A stretch of 11,509 bases of DNA from an uncultured Collinsella sp. (GTDB lineage: Bacteria; Actinomycetota; Coriobacteriia; Coriobacteriales; Coriobacteriaceae), in NCBI GenBank assembly GCA_902495945.1, contig CABUZD010000048.1, positions 1 through 11,509 on the forward strand. The letters are read 5' to 3'. Both the position numbers and the translations under genes were made by a program. The notes beneath the pieces were generated by a model. The model was given only the letters and a program-made list of their open reading frames with translations, ran no database searches and had not been told where the DNA came from. How positions within the stretch are numbered: position 1 is the first letter of the stretch; each line of letters begins with the position of its first letter. Below, one piece after another: positions 5,157 through 11,509 of the stretch.

Positions 5157-7895
5157 ATGATGGGACGTGGTATGGCAGCAACGGATATCGAGCGCGGACT
5201 CTCGACCGCCGAGGTCGAGGAGCGCATCGCCGCCGGTAAGATCAACCGCAACATGGAGCTCAAGACCAAGTCGGTCAAAGAGCTCATCATCGAGAACCTC
5301 TGCACGCTGTTCAATTTGATCAACGTGATCTTGGCGTTCCTGGTCATTTTGACCGGTTCGTTTAAGAACCTGACGTTCCTGTTTGTGGTGTTCCTCAATA
5401 CCGCTATTGGCGTCATTCAATCCATGCGGTCCAAGAAGATGGTCGATAAGCTCACGCTGCTGACCTCCAAGAAGGCCATTGCGGTGCGCGACGGCGCCGA
5501 GGTGGAGCTCGACCTGGACCAGATCGTGCTCGACGACATCATCCGCCTGGGGCGCGGCGACCAGATTCCCGCTGACGCCGTGGTGGTTTCGGGCGAGGCG
5601 CTCGTGAACGAGAGCCTGCTGACGGGCGAGAGCGATCTCATCAAAAAGCAGCCCGGCTCCGAGCTCATGAGCGGCAGTTTTATCGACTCGGGCCTGCTGC
5701 GCGCCCGCGTGATCCATGTCGGCGCCGACAACTACGTGGCTAAAATTAATAACGAGGCCAAGTACGTCAAAAAGGTCAATTCCGAGATCATGAACGCGCT
5801 TAACGCTATCGTGCGCTTTGCGAGCATCATCATGATCCCGCTCGGTTTGGCGTTGTTTGCCTCGAGTGTGAGCGAGCTGCGGGATGCCGTGGGAACCCCG
5901 GGCGATAGTGCGCTTTCATGGTGCTTCTCCGAGCTGTTGGCTGGTCATGTGCCTTCGTCGGCGCTGCTGTCCACGGTGGGCGCCCTGCTGGGCATGATCC
6001 CGCAGGGCCTGGTGCTGCTGACCTCGTCGGTGCTCGCCATCGCCACGGTGCGCCTGGCCCGCCGCAAGGTGCTGGCACAGCAGCTCTACTGCATCGAGAC
6101 GCTCGCTCGCGTCGACGTGCTGTGCCTGGACAAGACGGGCACCATCACGTCGGGCCGCATGGAGGTCGAGGGCACGTATCCGCTGCCGGTTGAGGGCGTG
6201 AGCCTAGGCGCCGGCCCGGACGAGGCGGCTGTTCCCGTCGATACCACGGTGCTCGATTTTGCGCTGGCTAACGTGGCACGTGCGACTTCGGCCGATGCCA
6301 ACGAGACCTGCCAGGCGCTGCTCAACTATTACGCCGATCGCCCGGTCGAGGTGTCTGAGCCGCTGTCGGTCATTCCGTTCTCGTCGTCTAAAAAATGGAG
6401 TGGCGCTTCGTTTGCGCAGGGCTCCTATGTGATGGGCGCCGCGCAGTTTGTGCTTTCGGAGCGTGTGTTTTCGCAGGTCGAGAACCGTGTCGCCGAGCTT
6501 GCCGATACCTGCCGCGTGCTCGTGGTGGCGCGCGTGGAAGGCTTTACGCTCGATGGCGATATGGTGGGCGAGGCCGAGCCCGTGGGCTTTGTGACCATCC
6601 GCGACGAGATTCGTACCTCGGCGGCCGAGACCATCGGCTACTTTAACGAGCAGGGCGTGACCCTTAACGTGATCAGTGGCGACGACCCGCGTACGGTGTC
6701 GTCGATCGCGCGCGTGGTGGGCGTGCCGGGGGCGGACGCTTATGTGGACGCCACGACGCTCGATACGCCGGCCAAGCTCGATGCCGCAGTGGACCGCTAC
6801 CATGTATTTGGTCGTGTGACCCCGCAGCAGAAGCGCGAGCTCGTGCAGGCGCTCAAGCGCCGCGAGCACACCGTGGCCATGACGGGCGACGGCGTCAACG
6901 ACGTGCTGGCGCTTAAGGAGGCCGACTGCTCCGTGGCCATGGCGGCCGGCTCCGATGCCGCGCGCAACGTGGCCGAGATCGTACTCGTCGACAATGATTT
7001 TGCCTCGATGCCCGCCGTGGTGGCCGAGGGCCGTCGCTCCATCAACAACCTGCAGCGTTCGGCGTCGCTGTTCCTGACCAAGACGCTGTTCTCGATGGGC
7101 CTGGCGGCGCTGTGCATCGCGCTGCCGCCGTACCCCTTCGAGCCCATCCAGATGACGCTCATCAACTTCTTCTGCATCGGCGCGCCGGGCTTTGTGTTGG
7201 GCCTGGAGCCCAACAATGCTCGCGTGAAGGGTGCGTTTTTGACCAACGTGCTCAAGCGTGCACTGCCGGCGTCGATTGCGGTCATTTTGGCTGCGGCGCT
7301 TGATATCTTTGTGGCGCGCGTGTTTGGCTTTAGCCAGCTCACGCTGTCTACGATGTGCCTGCTTACGTCGTGCGCGGCGAGCGTCAGCCTGATCTGGCGG
7401 ATCTCGCAGCCGCTCACGCCCTTACGTGTGGTGCTCTTTGTGTTTGTAGTCGCCGGCATCTTGGTGGGCGTTATCGGATTCCCGGAGCTGCTGTCTATTG
7501 CCAACCTGTCGATGGGCCAGATGGTTATCTTGGCTGTCATCGTGGTCTTTACCTGCTCGGTGTTCTTTAAGCTCGCCACGATGATGGATTCGCTCAAGCC
7601 GCGTCGTCGTCATGCCGCAACTGGTTTTGGCCGCGGTGTGCGCGTCCGCCTGGGTCGCGGTGGCGGCAAGGTGAGCTCGACGGGTTCGACGGCCGAGCGT
7701 TTTGCCAAGCGCTTCGCCGCCGACATGGCGCAGCGCCGCGAAGATCGCACCGTTCGCGAGGCCGAGGCCCGCGCGCTCGAGGGCGTGGCCCAGGCCCAGC
7801 CCAAGAAAAAGAGGAGTGCCGGAGCCAAGCGCTCCCGCGTGACGAAGTCCGCCCAAGGCATCAAAGTCTCGATGCCAAGCAAAAAGAAGAAGTAG
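5157..7895 (+). CDS. Cation-transporting P-type ATPase, CtpE-like, with basic C-terminal tail
   Basis: This is an ATP-driven cation pump of the cytoplasmic membrane. The 912-residue product has TM1-2 (about 48-66 and 72-90), an actuator domain with TGES (156-159), and TM3-4 with the core motif PQGL (282-285). The phosphorylated Asp325 lies in DKTGT, and the hinge motif TGDGVND is at 576-582. Six C-terminal spans cover about 640-808, so all catalytic signatures are intact. There are no N-terminal heavy-metal-binding CxxC domains. Layout and TM6 sequence (NFFCIGAPG) suggest the CtpE/Exp7-like group, for which calcium transport has been reported; substrate here is inference. Residues from about 811 to 912 form an Arg/Lys-rich tail ending in KKKK, absent from typical family members. 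Start choice is uncertain: ATGs at 5157, 5160 and 5172 are in frame and none has a strong Shine-Dalgarno; the third gives MAATDIERGLSTAEVEE. The stop is TAG. Confidence 0.9.
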   Translation: MMGRGMAATDIERGLSTAEVEERIAAGKINRNMELKTKSVKELIIENLCTLFNLINVILAFLVILTGSFKNLTFLFVVFLNTAIGVIQSMRSKKMVDKLTLLTSKKAIAVRDGAEVELDLDQIVLDDIIRLGRGDQIPADAVVVSGEALVNESLLTGESDLIKKQPGSELMSGSFIDSGLLRARVIHVGADNYVAKINNEAKYVKKVNSEIMNALNAIVRFASIIMIPLGLALFASSVSELRDAVGTPGDSALSWCFSELLAGHVPSSALLSTVGALLGMIPQGLVLLTSSVLAIATVRLARRKVLAQQLYCIETLARVDVLCLDKTGTITSGRMEVEGTYPLPVEGVSLGAGPDEAAVPVDTTVLDFALANVARATSADANETCQALLNYYADRPVEVSEPLSVIPFSSSKKWSGASFAQGSYVMGAAQFVLSERVFSQVENRVAELADTCRVLVVARVEGFTLDGDMVGEAEPVGFVTIRDEIRTSAAETIGYFNEQGVTLNVISGDDPRTVSSIARVVGVPGADAYVDATTLDTPAKLDAAVDRYHVFGRVTPQQKRELVQALKRREHTVAMTGDGVNDVLALKEADCSVAMAAGSDAARNVAEIVLVDNDFASMPAVVAEGRRSINNLQRSASLFLTKTLFSMGLAALCIALPPYPFEPIQMTLINFFCIGAPGFVLGLEPNNARVKGAFLTNVLKRALPASIAVILAAALDIFVARVFGFSQLTLSTMCLLTSCAASVSLIWRISQPLTPLRVVLFVFVVAGILVGVIGFPELLSIANLSMGQMVILAVIVVFTCSVFFKLATMMDSLKPRRRHAATGFGRGVRVRLGRGGGKVSSTGSTAERFAKRFAADMAQRREDRTVREAEARALEGVAQAQPKKKRSAGAKRSRVTKSAQGIKVSMPSKKKK

Positions 7896-7929
7896 CTACG
7901 CGCCCTGGCGATGTTGAATTGGTGCCTTG

Positions 7930-7958
7930 TTCCTGTGGGGCCGTGGCGATGTTATGCT
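7930..7958 (+). promoter_or_regulatory. Probable extended -10 promoter of the zinc-ribbon gene
   Basis: TATGCT (7953-7958) is preceded by TGT at 7950-7952, an extended -10 pattern. A weak -35 TTCCTG (7930-7935) is 17 nt upstream. The predicted start near 7965 leaves about 34 nt before the GTG at 7999 and would come before, but almost on, the alternative TTG at 7969. The 10-bp repeat TGGCGATGTT occurs at 7906-7915 and again at 7944-7953, running into the -10 box. Confidence 0.5.
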
Positions 7959-7988
7959 CTAACCTCGATTGTTTGAATTGCTTCGAAA

Positions 7989-7993
7989 AGAGG
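7989..7993 (+). promoter_or_regulatory. Shine-Dalgarno that decides the GTG start at 7999
   Basis: AGAGG (7989-7993), within AAAAGAGG, lies 5 nt before GTG 7999. The alternative in-frame TTG at 7969 has no such site and sits almost at the predicted transcription start. Confidence 0.75.
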
Positions 7994-7998
7994 ATGCC

Positions 7999-9141
7999 GT
8001 GATCTGCCCGCATTGCCTTAAGACTATCGAGGACGGCGCCTCGTTCTGCCCCTATTGCAACGCCTATGTGGGTCCGGGCGATGGTCCCGAGCACACCGAG
8101 TTCGTGTTCTGTGAGGGTTGCGGTGCCCGTCTTTCTCCGCATGATCGTACGTGCCCCAAATGCGGACGCCCCGCTCCGGGTATCCTCTCTGAGGACGCGG
8201 CCGCATCCGACCTGGCAGCGGGCCGCACGGCGGGCTTTCCGCGCCTAACGCAAGAGCAGATCGATACCGAGGTGCCTCATGCGCCCGCCTCGGCTGCCGC
8301 GGTTCTTTCGGACGCCGCCGATCCTAACGAGACCTGCGTGCTGCCGGCTTTCGATAAGGATTTCGGTATCCCCAAGGTCGATATTCCCACGCCCGTTTCC
8401 CTGCACGACGATGCTCAAAAACCCAAGCGCAAGGTGCATCCCGACGAGGACGCCTATCACAAGCACAAGCGTCATATCCCCAAGCCGCTCATCGTCATCG
8501 TGGTCCTTGCAGTCGTTTGCGGTGGTGCCTATTGGTTCGTGACGGCCGATCCCATGGGTGTCATACCTGGCTTCTATGACCAGTTTGGCCAGGCCGCGCA
8601 GACGAACTTCCCCACGCGCCAAAAGGGCGAGGCGAATGAGGACGATACCAAGCAGGACGATTCTGCCGAGGTGGTCCAGGAAGAAACCGTGCTCACCGAT
8701 GATCAGCTCTATACCAGGCTCGACGGTCTGTATCAGACCATCGTGTCCTACGGTGACGAGGACCAGATCGGCGAGGTCATCGATTCCTTTAACAACGGCT
8801 ATCTCCGAACGCCGCTGTCCACCCGTCAGGAGCTGTCACAGAGTGCTTACGCCCTGCGCGACCAGATCAAAAAGACGCAAGATGAGCTCAACAACCTTAA
8901 GTACCAAGACGATACGGTCTATGCGGACGACATCGCCCACTTAAAGCAGCTTGCCGAGTGGATGTATGAGCGCGTCGACGTGATCTGCCAGAGTTGGGAC
9001 ATCTCGCTGGCCATTCCCGATGGCGAGTCGATGAGTTCCCACCAAAGCGAGATCCTTGCGCCCATCGCGCAGAGTGGCAACAGCGCGCTTAATCAGTACG
9101 ACGCCAACGTGGGCTCCTGGAAGCCGCAGCAGCGTTCCTAA
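7999..9141 (+). CDS. Single-pass membrane protein with two N-terminal zinc ribbons; function unknown
   Basis: I do not recognise a named family for the whole protein. From the GTG at 7999 it has 380 residues and begins MICPHC. Two identical-spacing zinc ribbons follow: Cys3/Cys6/Cys17/Cys20 and Cys38/Cys41/Cys52/Cys55, each CX2C-X10-CX2C, so two structural zinc ions are expected. An Ala/Pro/Asp-rich linker (about 57-150) ends in a Lys/His-rich stretch, then one membrane span (about 164-184). By the positive-inside rule the ribbons are cytoplasmic. The outer part (about 185-380) starts with an acidic linker and continues as mostly helical sequence with a coiled-coil-like segment (DQIKKTQDELNNL). 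It has no catalytic motif I can name. This architecture occurs in Gram-positive envelope proteins of unknown role. It has its own probable promoter; a promoter for the next gene lies in the 107 nt downstream, where I see no clear terminator. Confidence 0.85.
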   Translation: MICPHCLKTIEDGASFCPYCNAYVGPGDGPEHTEFVFCEGCGARLSPHDRTCPKCGRPAPGILSEDAAASDLAAGRTAGFPRLTQEQIDTEVPHAPASAAAVLSDAADPNETCVLPAFDKDFGIPKVDIPTPVSLHDDAQKPKRKVHPDEDAYHKHKRHIPKPLIVIVVLAVVCGGAYWFVTADPMGVIPGFYDQFGQAAQTNFPTRQKGEANEDDTKQDDSAEVVQEETVLTDDQLYTRLDGLYQTIVSYGDEDQIGEVIDSFNNGYLRTPLSTRQELSQSAYALRDQIKKTQDELNNLKYQDDTVYADDIAHLKQLAEWMYERVDVICQSWDISLAIPDGESMSSHQSEILAPIAQSGNSALNQYDANVGSWKPQQRS

Positions 9142-9179
9142 AATTAGTTCGCCATAGTCGGCATAACCTACGTGCGCAA

Positions 9180-9209
9180 TTGATGTAAGCGCATGCTTAT
9201 TGCTACAAT
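9180..9209 (+). promoter_or_regulatory. Promoter of the cyclophilin-TPR operon
   Basis: -35 TTGATG (9180-9185) and -10 TACAAT (9204-9209) are 18 nt apart, with a predicted start near 9216 and about 33 nt of leader. The arms TAAGC and GCTTA (9186-9190 and 9195-9199) form an inverted repeat in the spacer, a possible operator. A second -10-like TATGCT is at 9219-9224, but no -35 suits it. Confidence 0.6.
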
Positions 9210-9248
9210 TCGTACAAATATGCTTTAAACGCACGAGGAAGGAACCAC

Positions 9249-9791
9249 ATGTTTGGTTTTAAGAAAGAGCTCTACACGCCCGAGTATCAGCTTGCCGGCG
9301 ACGAGTGCGCCGTTATCGAGACGTCGAAGGGTACCATCAAGGTCAAGTTTGACGGCGAGGGCGCTCCCATTCATGTCGCGAACTTCTGCGAGCTTTCCAC
9401 GATGGGCTTCTATGATGGCCTTAAGTTCCATCGCTATGTGCCCGGCTTTGTCATTCAGGGCGGCGACCCCAATACCCGCGATATGTCCGGCACCGACGTC
9501 GCTGCCGGTCTTGAGGGCCCCGACGGCATGCCCGGTACCGGTGGTCCCGGCTACTGCATCAAGGGCGAGTTTGCCACCAATCCGCGCAACAGCCATGTTG
9601 ATGGTGCCCTTGCCATGGCACGCTCCATGGACCCCGATTCCGCGGGTTCGCAGTTCTACTTCTGCCTGGGTGCCCAGCATAACCTCGATTCCGGTTACAC
9701 CGTCTTTGGTACCACGGTCGAGGGTCTCGATGTGATTTCGCAGCTGCGTGCCGGCGACGAGATCGTCCATGTCGAGATCGTTCACGAGTAA
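9249..9791 (+). CDS. Peptidyl-prolyl cis-trans isomerase, cyclophilin type
   Basis: Cyclophilins catalyse cis-trans isomerisation of X-Pro bonds and assist folding. The 180-residue single-domain protein has no signal peptide or lipobox, so it acts in the cytoplasm. Family motifs are complete: FHRYVPGFVIQGGD with catalytic Arg62 and Gln70, the GGPGYCIKGEF segment, ALAMARSMDPDSAGSQFYF, and NLDSGYTVFG. At the position of human CypA Trp121, the cyclosporin contact, there is Asn (HNLD against EWLD). A short N-terminal extension (MFGFKKELYTPEYQLAGDE) precedes the core strand. The ATG at 9249 has AGGAAGGAA ending 4 nt upstream. The gene is 11 nt upstream of the TPR gene and clearly co-transcribed with it. 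Confidence 0.95.
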   Translation: MFGFKKELYTPEYQLAGDECAVIETSKGTIKVKFDGEGAPIHVANFCELSTMGFYDGLKFHRYVPGFVIQGGDPNTRDMSGTDVAAGLEGPDGMPGTGGPGYCIKGEFATNPRNSHVDGALAMARSMDPDSAGSQFYFCLGAQHNLDSGYTVFGTTVEGLDVISQLRAGDEIVHVEIVHE

Positions 9792-9797
9792 AGGGGA
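9790..9797 (+). promoter_or_regulatory. Shine-Dalgarno for the TTG start of the TPR gene
   Basis: AAAGGGGA (9790-9797) overlaps the cyclophilin stop codon and lies 5 nt before TTG 9803. This supports the non-ATG start and coupling to the gene upstream. Confidence 0.8.
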
Positions 9798-9802
9798 CTT
9801 CC

Positions 9803-11107
9803 TTGAATAGCCAGCTGATCCAACAGGGCCGCGCCGCTTACCGCGCGGGTGATTTTTCCGCTGCAGCCCAGATGCTTGGGGCGGCAAAGACTCCCGATGA
9901 GATTATGGGCGAGGCCGATCACCTTCGTGGCAACGCCTTGATGCACCTGGGCATGTATGTCGAGGCCGCCGAGGCCTATGCCGCCGCCCTCAACGACGGC
10001 ACCTATGGCAAGCGCGGCGCGCTGCTCACCAACCGCGGCAAGGCGCTCGCCGCCGTGGGCGACTACACGACGGCCGCCCAGGCGTTCTCTGCTGCTACGC
10101 AGGATGCTTCCTATGCCACGCCGTTCAAGGCCTATCTGGGCCTGGGTAATGCGCTGTTCCAGTCGGGCGACTATGCCAACGCGGGTACTGCCTTCCGTCA
10201 GGCTGCCATCGACGGCGCCAATCCGGCTCCTGCCGCCGCGCTCGGCGAGCTTGGTCGTTGCTTCATTAAGCTCGGCCGTCCGGCGGATGCCGTGGAGACC
10301 TACCGCACGGCTATCGACTTTGCCGGCCCCCGCGACGACACGCGTGCGCTCAACGCCGGCATGGGTCAGGCACTTTCTGCCGCCGGCCGCCCCTCCGACG
10401 CACTCGACGCCTTTAACGCCGCTACTGCCGATGGCATCTACCAGCTCACCTCCGAGCAGGCCGATGAGCTTGCCCGCGTGCACGATTCGCTTGCCGCGCT
10501 GTCTGCCCAGACGGCTATGGCCACGGCTCCGGCGCCCGCGATGGACGCTCCTGCCGTCGATCCGCTCGATCCTACGGGCGCGACCGGTCAGTTTATGCCC
10601 GATCCCTCGGACACCGGCTTCTTTACGCTGTCCGAGTCCGAGATGGTCCAGCAGGACCGTCAGGATCGTAAGCAGGCCAAGGTTCGTCGCCGCCATCGCC
10701 ACACGGGTCTCAAAGTCTTTATCGTGCTGCTTCTGCTCATTTTGATCGCCGCGGGCGGTCTGGGCTTTGCCTACACGCGCGGCTTTGGCTTCCCGTCCCA
10801 GGAGTCTGTCGTTACCGATCTGTTCCAGGCTGCCGGCGACGGTGACACCGCAAAGGCCGAGTCTTGCCTGGCCTCGAGCCTGTCCGAGGACGCCAAGTCG
10901 ATGATCATCTCCTCGATTCCGCAGGGTGCCACCGTGTCCGTCGAGGGCATGGATCAGTCCATGACCGAGACGACCGCTAAGGTTAAGGCATCGCTGTCCA
11001 AGGGCGGCGAGCAGGAGTACACCGTCAAATTCGTGCGCTCCGATAACCATATCGGCTGGGCCGTTTCCTCGCTCGATATGGATTTCTCGGCTGCTGACAA
11101 CCAGTAG
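9803..11107 (+). CDS. TPR-repeat single-pass membrane protein; function unknown
   Basis: The 434-residue protein starts at TTG 9803 (MNSQLIQQGRAAYRAGDF). About six tetratricopeptide-like repeats fill residues 4-210, seen as recurring AxxxGDYxxAxxAFxxA units (for example GDYTTAAQAFSAA, GDYANAGTAFRQAA, GRPADAVETYRTA). They should form a helical protein-binding solenoid. A Pro/Ala/Asp linker (about 230-280) and a very basic stretch (KVRRRHRH) precede one membrane span (about 305-325). The TPR part is therefore cytoplasmic and residues 326-434 are outside. The outer domain resembles small alpha+beta NTF2-like/DUF4878-type lipoprotein domains (VVTDLFQAAGDGDTAKAESCL), an impression only. There is no enzyme motif. 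Co-transcription with a cyclophilin (11-nt gap) suggests related roles in folding or complex assembly at the membrane; mreB follows 115 nt downstream. Confidence 0.88.
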   Translation: MNSQLIQQGRAAYRAGDFSAAAQMLGAAKTPDEIMGEADHLRGNALMHLGMYVEAAEAYAAALNDGTYGKRGALLTNRGKALAAVGDYTTAAQAFSAATQDASYATPFKAYLGLGNALFQSGDYANAGTAFRQAAIDGANPAPAAALGELGRCFIKLGRPADAVETYRTAIDFAGPRDDTRALNAGMGQALSAAGRPSDALDAFNAATADGIYQLTSEQADELARVHDSLAALSAQTAMATAPAPAMDAPAVDPLDPTGATGQFMPDPSDTGFFTLSESEMVQQDRQDRKQAKVRRRHRHTGLKVFIVLLLLILIAAGGLGFAYTRGFGFPSQESVVTDLFQAAGDGDTAKAESCLASSLSEDAKSMIISSIPQGATVSVEGMDQSMTETTAKVKASLSKGGEQEYTVKFVRSDNHIGWAVSSLDMDFSAADNQ

Positions 11108-11129
11108 TGACCTTATGGGATTTAGCTTT

Positions 11130-11162
11130 GCCCGGCGCTTCACCGCAAGTGAGGTGCCGGGC
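11130..11162 (+). terminator. GC-rich hairpin between the TPR gene and mreB
   Basis: Positions 11130-11143 pair with 11149-11162 in a continuous 14-bp stem (two G-U pairs) around the loop CGCAA. The position, 22 nt after the TPR stop, suits a terminator, but only TTG-CGC follows and no real U-tract. Termination may be inefficient, giving some readthrough into mreB, or the stem may protect the mRNA 3' end. Confidence 0.55.
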
Positions 11163-11171
11163 TTGCGCTAG

Positions 11172-11177
11172 TATGAT
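11172..11177 (+). promoter_or_regulatory. Possible -10 box for mreB
   Basis: TATGAT (11172-11177) is a good -10 match, giving a start near 11184 and about 39 nt of leader. No -35 hexamer is recognisable, since the right spacing falls within the hairpin arm at 11149-11162. The call is tentative. Confidence 0.35.
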
Positions 11178-11212
11178 GAGCTAGTAGTTTTCCAGCAATC
11201 ATCCAACACATC

Positions 11213-11217
11213 AGGAG
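11213..11217 (+). promoter_or_regulatory. Shine-Dalgarno deciding the TTG start of mreB
   Basis: AGGAG (11213-11217) lies 5 nt before TTG 11223 but 17 nt before the first in-frame ATG (11235), so TTG is the more likely start. Confidence 0.7.
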
Positions 11218-11222
11218 TTGCG

Positions 11223-11509
11223 TTGTTTTCTTTGATGGATATGTTCTTCGGTAGCTATGCGGGCGATCTTGCCATCGACCTCGGCACCGCAAATACGCTT
11301 GTCTCCGTGCGCGGCAAGGGCATCGTCATTCGCGAGCCCTCTGTTGTCGCCATCGACAAGAACGACGAGCGCATCCTGGCGGTCGGTATCGAGGCAAAGC
11401 GCATGCTCGGCCGTACGCCCGGCAACATCGTGGCCGTTCGTCCCCTGAAGGACGGCGTCATCGCCGACTTCGATGTTACCGAGGCCATGCTTCGCTACTT
11501 TATCGACAA
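11223..11509 (+). CDS. mreB: Rod shape-determining protein MreB/Mbl, N-terminal part (cut by window edge)
   Basis: MreB is the bacterial actin homologue that forms membrane-associated filaments and guides lateral wall synthesis with the elongation machinery. About 95 N-terminal codons are visible of the usual 330-350. The actin-fold phosphate-1 loop AIDLGTANTLV (about residues 17-27) is followed by VRGKGIVIREPSVVAI, the family segment RMLGRTPGNIVAVRPLKDGVIADFD-like sequence (about 63-85) and the start of the next helix. The N-terminus MFSLMDMFFG is short and hydrophobic, compatible with membrane association. TTG 11223 is chosen because of its well-spaced AGGAG. MreB and the paralogue Mbl cannot be separated from this part alone. 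Downstream genes, typically mreC and mreD, are outside the window. Confidence 0.93.
   Translation, partial: MFSLMDMFFGSYAGDLAIDLGTANTLVSVRGKGIVIREPSVVAIDKNDERILAVGIEAKRMLGRTPGNIVAVRPLKDGVIADFDVTEAMLRYFID

Noticed and set aside
7969..7998. Upstream TTG start adding 10 residues to the zinc-ribbon protein
   Set aside because: The GTG at 7999 has a well-spaced AGAGG and starts right at the first zinc ligand, whereas the TTG lies almost at the predicted transcription start and lacks a ribosome site.
9782..11143. 453-codon minus-strand open frame opposite the TPR gene
   Set aside because: It is antisense to a clear TPR protein, with repetitive Gly/Arg/Val composition and no recognisable domain or ribosome site.
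1..11509. Defence system, CRISPR array, prophage or transposon
   Set aside because: No regularly spaced repeats, transposase, integrase, nuclease or toxin-antitoxin pair was found. Every sizeable region is covered by identified biosynthetic, transport or envelope-type genes.

Overview
The window is GC-rich bacterial chromosome with short intergenic gaps, intrinsic terminators and sigma70-type promoters. Several starts are TTG or GTG. The gene content (an aroF-tyrA-aroB-aroA-aroC run, a CtpE-like P-type ATPase, zinc-ribbon and TPR single-pass membrane proteins, then mreB) and the protein style suggest a high-GC Gram-positive of the Coriobacteriia, most likely Collinsella or a close relative. 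That assignment is inferred from protein resemblance and composition, not from a marker gene.

Left half, minus strand (about 4900 down to 1): an aromatic amino acid operon transcribed right to left. The order is DAHP synthase (aroF), prephenate dehydrogenase (tyrA), 3-dehydroquinate synthase (aroB), EPSP synthase (aroA) and the N-terminal part of chorismate synthase (aroC, cut by the window edge). Genes abut or overlap: 3 nt between aroF and tyrA, 36 nt between tyrA and aroB, a 7-nt overlap of aroB and aroA, and 1 nt between aroA and aroC. Together they cover entry into the shikimate pathway, three further steps to chorismate, and the tyrosine branch. The aroF leader holds a terminator-like hairpin with a U-tract. 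An upstream segment is perfectly complementary to the hairpin's 3' arm, so the operon may be controlled by attenuation.

Centre, plus strand (about 4978 to 7895): a tRNA-Arg(CCG) gene with its own promoter, encoded CCA end and strong intrinsic terminator. It is followed 13 nt later by a large cation P-type ATPase with an unusual basic C-terminal tail of about 100 residues.

Right half, plus strand (about 7906 to 11509): a single-pass membrane protein with two N-terminal zinc ribbons, a cytoplasmic cyclophilin co-transcribed with a TPR-repeat single-pass membrane protein, a GC-rich hairpin, and the beginning of mreB (rod-shape actin homologue). The two membrane proteins share one layout: cytoplasmic recognition domain, low-complexity linker, one membrane span, outer domain. 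With the neighbouring mreB this makes an uncharacterised envelope-linked group, the most interesting protein-level feature here. No mobile element, CRISPR array, rRNA or replication origin was seen.
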